Shown in pieces: positions 42,495 to 51,431 of a DNA stretch of 64,000 bases. Made by a program: the position numbers and the translations under genes. Source of the DNA: Leptolyngbya sp. FACHB-261 (GTDB lineage Bacteria; Cyanobacteriota; Cyanobacteriia; FACHB-261). Under the pieces are notes generated by a model. It saw only the letters and a list, made by a program, of their open reading frames with translations, did no database searches and was not told the origin of the DNA. The stretch's first letter is position 1. Every line of letters begins with the position of its first letter. The stretch spans positions 1 to 64,000 of the forward strand of contig NZ_JACJPL010000029.1 of the NCBI RefSeq assembly GCF_014696065.1, written 5' to 3'.

Positions 42495-44267
42495 CTATCT
42501 CCGCGAATCTTGGCAAATCACACCGCTAGGTCCTAGACCAAAGTCACCGCCTGCGCCGGACCAGGGTCCTTCGTACACCAGCTGACCATTGCTATTGGCA
42601 TAACAGTAAGCCTGCTGACTTTCGCTGCGAGACTGGCGATCAGCCTCGGCGGTAGTCCGTGGTCGGGCCCGATTTGATTGAGGCTGGGGTGGGGACTCAG
42701 CAGGACTCGGGATTGGGGCTGGTTCTGGTTCTGACGACGGCTGCGGTTCCGGCTCGGGTGCAATCTCTTGAGCAGAGGGCTGGGGTTGGGATTGAGGCGC
42801 TGCTGGTGTCGCTGGCTGGTCGGGTTGCACAGGCTCCGGAGTATTTGTTTCCGGGGTTGTCTCCGGTATGCTTTGGTCCTCAGTTTGAGGCTGTTGTCCT
42901 TGTTCTGGTTGCTCAGTCTCAGTCTCTCTGGGTTGGCGGGGTTCTCGCTCCTGCTGCCTAGGTTGTTCTGAATCTTGTCTAGAATCTTGCCCGGCATCTT
43001 GTCTAGAATCCTGACCGGACTCGGGTCGGCTTCTGATCATGGGGTTTGAAAAGAAACCTGAGTCTGGGGCTGGGCTAGCAGTGTTATCTGGGTTCGGTTG
43101 AGCTGGGTTTGAGGCTGGGTCACGCGCATCAGGCTTGTAAGCAACCATGAACCCAACTACGGCTGCCCCCAAGGTTGCTCCTATCAGCAAGGGCAAGCGT
43201 TTAGTGGAAGAGGCCGAATTCGGCGACTTTGGCGGACTTGGCGGCGAAACGACCTGTGTTCCCCCCGCGGGCGATCCAGGAGGCGGTCCAGGATTTGCAG
43301 GTGCAAAGGGGACGGTTGCCTGCCGCGATAGGGGCAACCCTGAGGGCATTTGGGTTGGCGGTGTTTGGGTTTGGGGCGCTGACGTTGGATATGGCGCAGC
43401 CTGCCCCAAGGGAGGAGACGCAACTGGAGGGAGCACCACATGGGTTTGCGACAGTCGCTTGAGCGCTTGAAGCACTTCCGTCGCGCTTTGGTAACGGTCC
43501 TTGAAATGATAATGAACCATCTGACTTAGCACTGCGGCAAGCGCTGGGCTCGCTTGCGCATGGGGCTGCCAGATTAGCTCGCCCGTCTCGGTATCATCAG
43601 GCAGCTGAGTCGGCGGAAAGCCAGTCAGAGCCTGAATTGCAATCATGCCCAGCCCATACAGGTCGCTGTTGAAGCGAGGCTTGCCCAGCCCTTGTTCGTT
43701 GGGCATGTAGCCAGGCGTACCAATAGCAACAGTTGCGTTCAGATGTCCCTCAACCGTAACCTGTTGGGTTCGCACCTGCTTGACCGAGCCAAAGTCAACC
43801 AGGACTAATCTACGGTCGGGTTGTCGCCGGATGATGTTGTCTGGCTTAATGTCTCGGTGGATCACACCCTGGCTATGCACGAAGTGCAGGATCCCCAACA
43901 CATCTTCGAGCATCGCCACCACTTGAGCCTCACTCCAGCGCTGACCTAGCTGTAATTCGGCACTGAGCGTCTGTCCCTCAATGAAGTCCTGGACCAGGTA
44001 GAACTCTTGGTTCTCCTCAAAATAAGCAAGCAAGCGGGGAATTTGGTCGTGCTGCCCCAGCCGCTCTAGCGTTTCAGCCTCACTTTTAAACAGACGCCGC
44101 GCCGTCTGCAAAGACTGAGGGTCGCGACTAGCAGGCTGAAGATGCTTGACCACACAGGTTGGGTTACCTGGTCGGCGCGTGTCTAAAGCGACATAGGTCT
44201 GACCAAAGCCGCCTGCGCCTAAGGCTCGGGCAATCTGGTACCGCCCATCGAGTAGCTCGCCGATCAT
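42495..44267 (-). CDS. membrane-anchored Ser/Thr protein kinase
   Basis: About 590 residues. Kinase domain 5-275: glycine loop LGAGGFGQTY, catalytic lysine in CVVKHL, HRDIKPDN and DFGSVKQ all present, so it should be active. A membrane helix follows near residue 367 (LPLLIGATLGAAVVGFMVAY). The tail of about 200 residues is Pro/Gln/Glu/Ser-rich and low-complexity, ending in a short conserved-looking C-terminus (YCYANSNGQLVYEGPWSGAG). ATG 44267 gives a normal N-terminus (MIGELLDGRY); GTG 44294 adds nine residues. It is a Hanks-type kinase of the cyanobacterial SpkB/SpkF kind in outline. Confidence 0.88.
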   Translation of the reverse strand: MIGELLDGRYQIARALGAGGFGQTYVALDTRRPGNPTCVVKHLQPASRDPQSLQTARRLFKSEAETLERLGQHDQIPRLLAYFEENQEFYLVQDFIEGQTLSAELQLGQRWSEAQVVAMLEDVLGILHFVHSQGVIHRDIKPDNIIRRQPDRRLVLVDFGSVKQVRTQQVTVEGHLNATVAIGTPGYMPNEQGLGKPRFNSDLYGLGMIAIQALTGFPPTQLPDDTETGELIWQPHAQASPALAAVLSQMVHYHFKDRYQSATEVLQALKRLSQTHVVLPPVASPPLGQAAPYPTSAPQTQTPPTQMPSGLPLSRQATVPFAPANPGPPPGSPAGGTQVVSPPSPPKSPNSASSTKRLPLLIGATLGAAVVGFMVAYKPDARDPASNPAQPNPDNTASPAPDSGFFSNPMIRSRPESGQDSRQDAGQDSRQDSEQPRQQEREPRQPRETETEQPEQGQQPQTEDQSIPETTPETNTPEPVQPDQPATPAAPQSQPQPSAQEIAPEPEPQPSSEPEPAPIPSPAESPPQPQSNRARPRTTAEADRQSRSESQQAYCYANSNGQLVYEGPWSGAGGDFGLGPSGVICQDSRR

Positions 44268-44444
44268 GAGGTAGGTGCTCTTGCTTTTAAACACCCAAGA
44301 TAGTGACCCTCTGGGCAGGAAGCAACCTCTCTAATGAGGCTTACTGGTTGGAGCGTCCCTGAACAGCTTATAAACAGAGGGTTCTGTCTAGTCTGAACTT
44401 AGCCAGGAACTTACGATGTCTGGGCCCAGCTCGAGCACCCTAGC

Positions 44445-45881
44445 TCAATCGCTGCCAAGCGGCAAGAAAATCGTTAGCGTTTCGCCCTGGTCTTCACCCT
44501 TGGTCCCTTGGCGTTCTCGCACCTTGAGTTTGCCGCCTAGAGCCTGAAATAGCGATTTGGTGACACCCAAGCTCAGGCTAACTGAACCCGTATCTGGTTG
44601 CAGCATCAACAAATGACCTAAGGCTCGGAGGGGACTGACATCGGGACAGTCTTTTTGGGGTTCGGCGCGCGATTGCAATTGCAGCTTGAGCTGTTTACCC
44701 GCCAGCATCACTTGCACGCGGATGTGGCTGCCTCCCGGCAAGCTGCGCGTAAAGCGGTCTACCAAGCCTGTCAGCATCTGGCCTAGCATCTGCGGGTCAC
44801 TAACTACGGTAGGCAGTTCTTGGGGCATGCTGACCGAGAGGGTCAGGTTGCGACGGCTAGCCTGTTGCTGCCAGTGCGGAATGCTCTGCTGGAGCACCTC
44901 CGCCAGCGACACTCGGCTCAGATGGAGGGTCTGTTTCGGGGCAGGCGCATCCTGTAACTCCACGGCTCGGAAGATCAGGCTGAAGCGATTGATTTGATCA
45001 GTACACTCTCGCTCAATGCTCTCTAAGCGCTTCACAACCTCTGGAGCCAAATCTTTGCGTCGCAGCAACGACCGAGTCAGCGTTTGAATCGTCGCTAGAG
45101 GAGTTCGGATTTCGTGCGCCAGAGCTTGCAGCAACTCCGCCTCCGGCAGTGCCTCCTCCGAGCTGTCAGCGACTGGCGCTGGTGCTTGCTGCAGCGCAGC
45201 AGAGAGAGCTTGGTTGGGCAAATTGAGACGAGGGGTCGAGTTAGTTGCCAAAGTAGAGGCTCGCCGCAGAAGCAGCGCACTGAACCGCAAGAGTAAACGC
45301 GGATTGACTTCTAAACTCTGGCCTGCCAGCAAGTCACCAACCCGTTGTGCTAGATCGGCCATACGGTGCGGCTGGGTCAGCATCACACGAGGGCTCAAAT
45401 ACTCCCAGGCTCGCAACACAGCATCAGGCTCAAATGAGAACAGAAATTCAGCCTGTTCGCCTTCGCTCTGCCCCAACACCATCACTGCCCAGAGATTGTG
45501 GCTCAGGACCAGGCAGAACCGCTCTGTCGATAGTGGGTCCGCCGGTAGCAAGGGCACAGTTTGGTTGGGTGCGTTTGTATCCAGGTTTGGGGTTGGGGGT
45601 TCTGGCTCCGGCCTTTGACCATCGGCTGGCATCAAAGCCAAAAAACTAGAGAGGTCTGGCGCAAACTGCCAGGTTTCTAGACCTGGAAAGCTAGACCAGT
45701 CCAGACCAGCACTGCTCAACACCAAACCATTGGCAGGAATCTGCTCACGTACAAGGTCAGCCAGCGCTGTAGTCGCCAGCAGCCAGGCAGGTTCGCCTGT
45801 TGCTAACTCTGGCAGAGTCTCCGGCTCAGTTACTCCCCCTCGTAAGATTTCGCGCAGCGTTGGTAGCAACCAATGGTCCAT
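44445..45881 (-). CDS. histidine kinase-like protein with degenerate ATP site
   Basis: A 478-residue soluble protein. Residues 1-230 are an unrecognised N-terminal sensory region (WLLPTLREILRGGVTEPETL). The dimerisation helix has the phosphorylated His (LAHEIRTPLATIQTL). The ATPase part is abnormal: the N-box is TGLVDRFTRSLPGG instead of NxxxNAxKF, and the G-box is DTGSVSLSLGV rather than DxGxG. It may therefore be an inactive or partner-dependent kinase, perhaps a scaffold or phosphatase. It follows the pyrB-rimM region on the same strand, and the Ser/Thr kinase gene lies 177 bp downstream. Confidence 0.8.
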   Translation of the reverse strand: MDHWLLPTLREILRGGVTEPETLPELATGEPAWLLATTALADLVREQIPANGLVLSSAGLDWSSFPGLETWQFAPDLSSFLALMPADGQRPEPEPPTPNLDTNAPNQTVPLLPADPLSTERFCLVLSHNLWAVMVLGQSEGEQAEFLFSFEPDAVLRAWEYLSPRVMLTQPHRMADLAQRVGDLLAGQSLEVNPRLLLRFSALLLRRASTLATNSTPRLNLPNQALSAALQQAPAPVADSSEEALPEAELLQALAHEIRTPLATIQTLTRSLLRRKDLAPEVVKRLESIERECTDQINRFSLIFRAVELQDAPAPKQTLHLSRVSLAEVLQQSIPHWQQQASRRNLTLSVSMPQELPTVVSDPQMLGQMLTGLVDRFTRSLPGGSHIRVQVMLAGKQLKLQLQSRAEPQKDCPDVSPLRALGHLLMLQPDTGSVSLSLGVTKSLFQALGGKLKVRERQGTKGEDQGETLTIFLPLGSD

Positions 45882-45998
45882 GATTCAGTAACGCAGAGGG
45901 TCTTTTCTGAAGCTTCTACGTGACTTGCTTTCCTCCTCCTTGAGGTTATCTGTACCAGAAAGATAATAGAGTCGTAAAACCGAACCCTAGGGTTAGCG

Positions 45999-46030
45999 AT
46001 TGCCCACAGCTACTATTGCCCACAGCTACT
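45999..46030. repeat. 16-bp tandem duplication
   Basis: ATTGCCCACAGCTACT occurs twice head to tail, exactly (45999-46014 and 46015-46030), between the histidine kinase gene and pyrB. Confidence 0.85.
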
Positions 46031-46057
46031 AATTAACCCACGCCTGAACCCACAGCA

Positions 46058-47044
46058 TCAGCTCGGGCGTCCGCTTCCCATCAGATAGAGCAAGGCCATC
46101 CGCACTGCTACGCCACTGGTCACTTGCGCATCGATCAAACTGAGGCGTGGATCATCCATCAAATCCGAACTAATTTCAACACCGCGATTGACGGGACCGG
46201 GATGGAGAGCTTTCACATCCGGCGCACAGTGCTTCAGGCGCTCTCGAGTCAAGCCATAGAGGCGATGGTACTCCCGCAAACTGGGGATGAGATGGGCACT
46301 CATACGTTCCTGCTGTAGCCGCAGAGTCATCACAAAGTCCGCTCCCTCCAGTGCAGGAGCCAGAGTCCAGTGCAATTGAACACCCGGCCAGTGGCCAAAT
46401 TGTGAGGGCAGGAGCGTGGGCGGTGCAGCCAGGTGGACCTGGGCTCCGCTAGCTGTGAGGCTCCAGAGATTGGAACGGGCAACCCGAGAATGCAAAATAT
46501 CCCCAACGATGGCGATCTTTTTGCCCTTGAGCAAGCCGATGTGGGGAACGTCATGATCTAGCAAACTGCACAGCGTAAACAAGTCCAGCAAAGCCTGGCT
46601 GGGGTGCTCGTGCCGACCATCCCCCGCATTGAGCACTCCCACACTCCGGCCCGCTTCAGTACTCAGCCGGTCCATCGCCTCGGCAATAATCTGAGGCACA
46701 CCGGCTTCGCGATGCCGGATCACCATGAGGTCAGTGCCCATCGCCAAAAATGTCTTGGCAGTGTCCAAAATCGTCTCACCTTTGGTGAGCGAAGAGGTTC
46801 CAGGCGCAAAGTTGAGTGTGTCTGCGGATAGACGCTTGGCTGCTAATTCAAAACTGTTGCGGGTGCGTGTAGAGGACTCGAAAAACAGATTTGCCACCAC
46901 TTGCCCCTGGAGGGCAGGCACCTTCTTAGTGCGACGGGATAGCACTTCCCGAAAGCTTGCCGCCGTCTGGAGGACAATGTCGTACTCCTCGGGCGTAAAT
47001 GTTTCCAACGATAGAACGTGATGGCGGTTCCAGGTAGAAGTCAT
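46058..47044 (-). CDS. pyrB: aspartate carbamoyltransferase catalytic subunit
   Basis: 328 residues. It condenses carbamoyl phosphate and aspartate in pyrimidine synthesis. Binding motifs are [32 protein letters not shown] and [11 protein letters not shown]. Normal length. Its ATG overlaps the stop of rimM (47041-47044), so the pair is translated in coupled fashion. No regulatory pyrI gene is present, as usual in cyanobacteria. Confidence 0.94.
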   Translation of the reverse strand: MTSTWNRHHVLSLETFTPEEYDIVLQTAASFREVLSRRTKKVPALQGQVVANLFFESSTRTRNSFELAAKRLSADTLNFAPGTSSLTKGETILDTAKTFLAMGTDLMVIRHREAGVPQIIAEAMDRLSTEAGRSVGVLNAGDGRHEHPSQALLDLFTLCSLLDHDVPHIGLLKGKKIAIVGDILHSRVARSNLWSLTASGAQVHLAAPPTLLPSQFGHWPGVQLHWTLAPALEGADFVMTLRLQQERMSAHLIPSLREYHRLYGLTRERLKHCAPDVKALHPGPVNRGVEISSDLMDDPRLSLIDAQVTSGVAVRMALLYLMGSGRPS

Positions 47045-47604
47045 TCGCTAACTATCCACTCGTCAATCAGTCCAGCAGGTGGCACCACCTCAATGCGTCC
47101 AGCTGCTAGATCAACCACAGGGGCAATCGGCTCAACGAAGGGAATCAAGGTTCGGCGTAGCTTGCCAGTGGTTGGCTCGACTCCCTCGATCTCCAGCAAA
47201 TCGTTTCCCGCCGGAATGATAGTGACCACGGTCCCCAAAAGCTGGCCGGTTGGCTGGTGAATTACACTCAAGCCCAACAAGTCCTGGATTAAATACTCAT
47301 TATCCTCTAGAGTAGGGCGCTCAGCCGCAGATATAAGCAAGGTCGCGCCGCGCAGAGACTCAGCTGCATCGCGGTCAGTGATTTCAGCAAACCGTACGAC
47401 GTAGATGCCTTTACCTGGCAAATAGCGTCCTGAGCGCAGTGTTAGCAGTTCGAGCGGAGCGCTTTCAGACCGTTGCAACCAACGCTTTCCCGGGTTTTCA
47501 AAGCGCTCTGGAAAATCAGACATCGACAGGACGCGCACTTCGCCCCGCAGTCCTTGAGCCGCAATAATTTTGCCGATGACGACACAATCGGTTAGGGGAT
47601 CCAT
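47041..47604 (-). CDS. rimM: ribosome maturation factor RimM
   Basis: 187 residues. RimM assists 30S head maturation by binding S19 and 16S rRNA. N-terminal domain: [21 protein letters not shown]-terminal PRC-barrel: [20 protein letters not shown] and [11 protein letters not shown]. Normal length. It lies directly upstream of pyrB with overlapping codons; that pairing is not functionally obvious. Confidence 0.93.
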   Translation of the reverse strand: MDPLTDCVVIGKIIAAQGLRGEVRVLSMSDFPERFENPGKRWLQRSESAPLELLTLRSGRYLPGKGIYVVRFAEITDRDAAESLRGATLLISAAERPTLEDNEYLIQDLLGLSVIHQPTGQLLGTVVTIIPAGNDLLEIEGVEPTTGKLRRTLIPFVEPIAPVVDLAAGRIEVVPPAGLIDEWIVSE

Positions 47605-47734
47605 CCTGTTGCTGCCCTGTAGTTGTTCCCTACTAGCTTTGGATCCCCATCCTGGCAGAAAGCGGCTCGATCTGGTTGAACGTTTAAGCTAAGACCTAAG
47701 CAACTGGGTCTAGGCTACTGACCCTAAGCCGCCA

Positions 47735-48073
47735 CTAAGCCACCGTCTCTAGGTATTGATTGAGATCTTCTACTAAGCGGGTCAACTCCGCTTCAGTTGT
47801 GATCCGAATGCGTTCATCCCGTGCTGTAATCAGCACCTTGGCGGCAAAGGGTGTCGGCCAAATATTGGGATTGCAGAACACCTCTAAGAACACATCACCC
47901 ATATAGCGATACTCCATAGAGGGCTGAGGGGCTTTGCGTGCCCCTCCCGTGGTTGTGACTTTCAAGCGCTCTAACAGGAGTGCAATTTCAGCCTTGAGAG
48001 CCTGAGCTGCTTCAACGGGAAAGGCAATTGACAGGGAGCCTTCTACGAGATTGAGAGTCAGAGGCTGGGTCAT
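47735..48073 (-). CDS. hypothetical protein, 112 aa
   Basis: Not recognised. A compact soluble protein that looks well conserved in composition: a start of LTLNLVEGSLSIAFPVEAAQ, a helix (LKAEIALLLERLKV), then beta strands (MEYRYMGDVFLEVF, AAKVLITARDERIRI) and a C-terminal helix (TRLVEDLNQYLETV). It is monocistronic, divergent from the PPC-domain gene at 48281. Probably a lineage-specific cyanobacterial protein. Confidence 0.65.
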   Translation of the reverse strand: MTQPLTLNLVEGSLSIAFPVEAAQALKAEIALLLERLKVTTTGGARKAPQPSMEYRYMGDVFLEVFCNPNIWPTPFAAKVLITARDERIRITTEAELTRLVEDLNQYLETVA

Positions 48074-48280
48074 AATAGCGAATCCTTATGGTTTAAACCA
48101 GTCAAAATTGATTCTTGTACAGCTTGGTATAGAACCAGTATGAAACAAGGCAGCGACACTCAGAAGTGTCAGCGCTGAGGCGAATTTCGTACTAAATCTG
48201 CATTCGCCAAAAAATTCTGGCTTTGTGGGCCATAATTGACCCGTCAACTCGCATCTAGTGTGAGGGTCTGTCAAATTTCT

Positions 48281-48868
48281 ATGTCTGTACTCAATTCCTG
48301 GTTTGGCTCTGCTCAAAGAGCCCTTGGGCTGGCAGTGGCCCTCACTCTTCCTGCACTGATCGCCCTATCTCCTGCCGAGGCTCAGCAGCAGCCCCGTCCC
48401 CGACCGCCAGGACAACCTGCTCCGGGGCAGCAACCGGGTCAGCCGGGTCAACCGGGTCAACCGGGTCAACAACCCGCTCCGCAAACACCGCCTGCAAATC
48501 CCAATGCACGCCGTGTCTACACACCAATTCCTATGCCGTCTAATAACCAGGTCAGTGAAACGCTGACTCAGGGTGATATTCCTAATGGGCAGGGCGGTTT
48601 TGCTCGGGACTACACCTTCAGCAGCAGGGCCGAAGATCGCGTCGAAATCGACCTGAGTTCTGACGACTTCGATACGCTGGTGACTGTTCTCAATCCTGAT
48701 GGCACATTTTTAGCAGAGAACGATGATGGTCCCGGTGGCGGCACCAACTCTCTGTTATTTGCTCGTTTAGACAAAGCCGGAACTTATACGATTCGAGTAC
48801 AAGCTTTTGGTGGCGCTGGGGGCGGTCCTTTTACACTGAAGGTGACACGCCTGAGACCAGTACAGTAG
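48281..48868 (+). CDS. secreted PPC-domain protein
   Basis: About 195 residues. Signal peptide LGLAVALTLPALIALSPAEA, then a Gln/Pro/Gly low-complexity linker with PGQ repeats, then a bacterial pre-peptidase C-terminal (PPC) beta-sandwich: YTFSSRAEDRVEIDLSSDDF, ENDDGPGGGTNSLLFARL and GTYTIRVQAFGG. PPC domains are usually accessory modules of secreted peptidases; here no catalytic domain is attached. ATG 48281 is the start that puts the signal peptide at the N-terminus. Confidence 0.8.
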   Translation: MSVLNSWFGSAQRALGLAVALTLPALIALSPAEAQQQPRPRPPGQPAPGQQPGQPGQPGQPGQQPAPQTPPANPNARRVYTPIPMPSNNQVSETLTQGDIPNGQGGFARDYTFSSRAEDRVEIDLSSDDFDTLVTVLNPDGTFLAENDDGPGGGTNSLLFARLDKAGTYTIRVQAFGGAGGGPFTLKVTRLRPVQ

Positions 48869-48964
48869 GCCATCTTTCTTTTAAGAGAGATTAGTTAGAG
48901 CTCTACTGGTATCAGTCTCAGTTTGGGCCTGAATGTTATAGCCTGCACCGCAATAAACACACAA

Positions 48965-49012
48965 AACTCACCCATCTTTGCGGCCTGCATAGTTCGGAAA
49001 GGTGGGTGAGTT
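48965..49012 (+). terminator. hairpin after the PPC-domain gene
   Basis: AACTCACCCA (48965-48974) pairs with TGGGTGAGTT (49003-49012), extended by CTTT/AAAG with one mismatch, loop about 18 bases. A/T-rich DNA follows. It lies 96 bp after the PPC stop and 39 bp before the phosphatase start, so it could end one transcript or control the next. Confidence 0.5.
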
Positions 49013-49051
49013 AATTCGTTATTGTTAATTACAGTGATGGATTAAAAGCCT

Positions 49052-49576
49052 ATGTATAAATTTGCAGCAGCTTCCGAAACTGAAACGGTAGTATTCGGCG
49101 CGGCCAGGCCTAGACACGCTGAGAAAGAAGTATCGCGCTGGATCAAGTTTATGCACGAGCAAGGAATGCAGCGAGTTTGCTGTCTACTTCCTCAAAGTCA
49201 GCTAGCACCCTACCCCAATTTGTTAAGCAGATATCAACAGGAATTCGGGGCTGACAAGGTTCTTTGGGCACCCATTGAAGATTTTCATCTAGTCGATCAA
49301 GCAACACTCACTCAGAGAATTCTTCCCTTTCTATTGGAGGCTGATCAACAAAATGAGCAAGTCGTTGTGCATTGCTCCGGTGGAATTGGACGAACAGGAT
49401 ATATTCTTGCCGCATGGTTGGTCGGTGGCCGGGGATTAACAAACACAGCGGCAATCTCTGCGGTTAGAAAAACCGGGAGAAATCCTTATGAAGCAGCAAT
49501 AGCCGGAATATTGATGGCAAGAAATCCCTGGAAAGCAGTCCGAGTTCTCAATTCACTTTTAGATGCTTGCCGTTAG
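49052..49576 (+). CDS. dual-specificity/tyrosine phosphatase-like protein
   Basis: 174 residues. The active-site P-loop is complete, VVHCSGGIGRTG (Cys and Arg present), and a general-acid Asp is likely in PIEDFHLVDQ. Members dephosphorylate Tyr/Ser/Thr phosphoproteins or phosphoinositides. It stands among signalling genes but has no obvious operon partner. AUG 49052; length is normal for a compact DSP. Confidence 0.87.
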   Translation: MYKFAAASETETVVFGAARPRHAEKEVSRWIKFMHEQGMQRVCCLLPQSQLAPYPNLLSRYQQEFGADKVLWAPIEDFHLVDQATLTQRILPFLLEADQQNEQVVVHCSGGIGRTGYILAAWLVGGRGLTNTAAISAVRKTGRNPYEAAIAGILMARNPWKAVRVLNSLLDACR

Positions 49577-49875
49577 TAGTCTATGCCTTGAATTTACACC
49601 GATATTCCTCCCTTGACTCTGGATACTTGGGCTAGTTTTATACGATTAGTTTGATGTTGGTTGTGTTGTGAGCCCTGAAGCCTACCACTGTTGGCTACTA
49701 GAGCTGTTTGAGCAACACAGTCTCCGTGTATGCAATTTTTTATACAGGCCATGCGTATAATTTAGGGATGTAATTTTTACTTAGTCTACGTAGGCTAAAT
49801 AGGACAACCCGGACAGCTGCGCCCCGATTAGCAACTAATTGGGCCGTAGCTTTTCGGCTTGCAGAGGATAGTGGT

Positions 49876-51357
49876 GTGAGTCAACTAGTACGTATTCTTC
49901 TCATTGACGATAACCCGGATGATCGAGCCCTAGCCATCCGTGAGCTAGGCCGTGAACTTCCCGGCTTGCAAGTTCAGCAGATCACTGAAGCCAGCAGTTT
50001 TGACCAAGCTCTTGAAGCAGACGATTTTGATCTGGTGATCACAGATTATCGACTCAATTGGAGCGACGGCCTAACCATACTCCGTAACGTCAAAGCTCGG
50101 TACTTCGACTGCCCAGTTATCATGTTCACCAACACTGGCAGCGAAGAAATTGCCGTAGCAGCAATGGAAGCTGGCTTAGACGACTATGTGATCAAGTCGC
50201 CCCGGCAATTCATCCGTCTGGCGCGCTCAGTCCGCGCTGCACTAGAACGAGCAGAGGTTGGTCAAAGAGCCTCCCGCTTGGAAAACCGCCTGCAAACCTT
50301 ACTCAATCGGCTGAATGTTGGCGTGTTTCGCTCCACTCTGGCTGGACAGCTTCTGGAGAGCAATCCCGCTTTTCTCAGATTGCTGGGGGTGCGTTCACTC
50401 CTAGAAGCTCAAAGCCTAGAATTACCAGAACTGTTTTTGCAGGCAGAAACGGATCCTGAGCTGGAGTATTGGGAGCGCACCGTACAGTTGCGCCGCTCCG
50501 ATGGCCTCACGACCTGGGTGTTATTGAATAAGGCATTGAGCACCATGAACGGTGAGGCTGTCGTTGATGGCTTGGTAGAAGACATTAACGAGCGCAAGGC
50601 TGCCGAAGCCGCAGTTCAGCAACTCAACGAAACACTTGAACAACGGGTTTCCGAACGCACTGCTCAACTAGAAGAAGCGAACCAGGAACTCGAAAACTTC
50701 GCTTTCTCGGTTTCCCACGACCTGCAAGAGCCCTTGCGAGCAATGCAAGGCTTCGCCCAAGCTTTACTCGAAGACTACGCTGAGCAACTGGACCCCACAG
50801 GGCAGGACTACGCCCGTCGCGTTCGAGCGGCAGCGGAACGCATGAGCGTCCTGATTCAAGACCTGCTAATCTACAACCGCCTAAGTGGTGCAGATCTGAC
50901 TTTTCAGCCCGTTAGTCTCTCGGCTGTTGTCACCGACGTACTCACTCAGCTTGAGAGCCAAATTCAAGAGCGACAGGCCCAAGTGCGCGTCGAGCCGCCA
51001 CTGCCCCCTGTGATCGGCAACTATGTTGTCCTAGCCCAGGTTCTCACCAATCTCCTTACCAACGCCCTCAAGTTTGTGCCTAGAGGCGTGCAACCTCGAG
51101 TGCGGCTCTGGGCTGAGGCACGGGGACAATGGATTCGCCTCTGGATCGAAGACAACGGCATCGGCATTGATGCCAGCAATCTTGGGCGTATTTTCCGCGT
51201 CTTCGAGCGTCTGCACGGCAGTGAAACTTACCCTGGCACAGGTATCGGTTTAGCAATCGTGCGCAAGGGTGTAGAACGGATGGGGGGGCGAGTTGCTGTG
51301 GAGTCACAGCCCGATCAGGGCAGTCGCTTCTGGGTAGAACTTAGAGTGGCAGACTGA
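49876..51357 (+). CDS. REC-PAS-histidine kinase (first of tandem pair)
   Basis: 493 residues. Receiver domain 1-125 (acidic pair in LLIDDNPDDRAL, phosphoacceptor in DLVITDYRLNWSDG, Lys in YVIKSPRQF); PAS around 140-250; coiled coil (LNETLEQRVSERTAQLEEAN); dimerisation helix with His in SVSHDLQEPLRAMQGF; ATPase with LTNLLTNALKFVP, IEDNGIGID and GTGIGLAIVRKGVERMGG. The architecture with REC first means another kinase probably controls it. GTG 49876 is the start. A TATAAT box lies at 49756-49761. The next gene has a related receiver domain. Confidence 0.87.
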   Translation: MSQLVRILLIDDNPDDRALAIRELGRELPGLQVQQITEASSFDQALEADDFDLVITDYRLNWSDGLTILRNVKARYFDCPVIMFTNTGSEEIAVAAMEAGLDDYVIKSPRQFIRLARSVRAALERAEVGQRASRLENRLQTLLNRLNVGVFRSTLAGQLLESNPAFLRLLGVRSLLEAQSLELPELFLQAETDPELEYWERTVQLRRSDGLTTWVLLNKALSTMNGEAVVDGLVEDINERKAAEAAVQQLNETLEQRVSERTAQLEEANQELENFAFSVSHDLQEPLRAMQGFAQALLEDYAEQLDPTGQDYARRVRAAAERMSVLIQDLLIYNRLSGADLTFQPVSLSAVVTDVLTQLESQIQERQAQVRVEPPLPPVIGNYVVLAQVLTNLLTNALKFVPRGVQPRVRLWAEARGQWIRLWIEDNGIGIDASNLGRIFRVFERLHGSETYPGTGIGLAIVRKGVERMGGRVAVESQPDQGSRFWVELRVAD

Positions 51358-51431
51358 GCTGATCTAATATCCGTGTCCGTTCTCGATTTAACTCGATTTA
51401 ATTAGCATTAACTCCTTACGATCCAGGCCGA

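Noticed and set aside
42659-43470. Several frames opposite the Ser/Thr kinase tail
   Set aside because: They come from the Pro/Gln/Glu-rich repeats of the real gene read on the other strand.
48410-48480. Tandem repeat around the PGQ-coding region as a mobile element or CRISPR-like array
   Set aside because: The units are in frame and simply encode a Gln/Pro/Gly linker.
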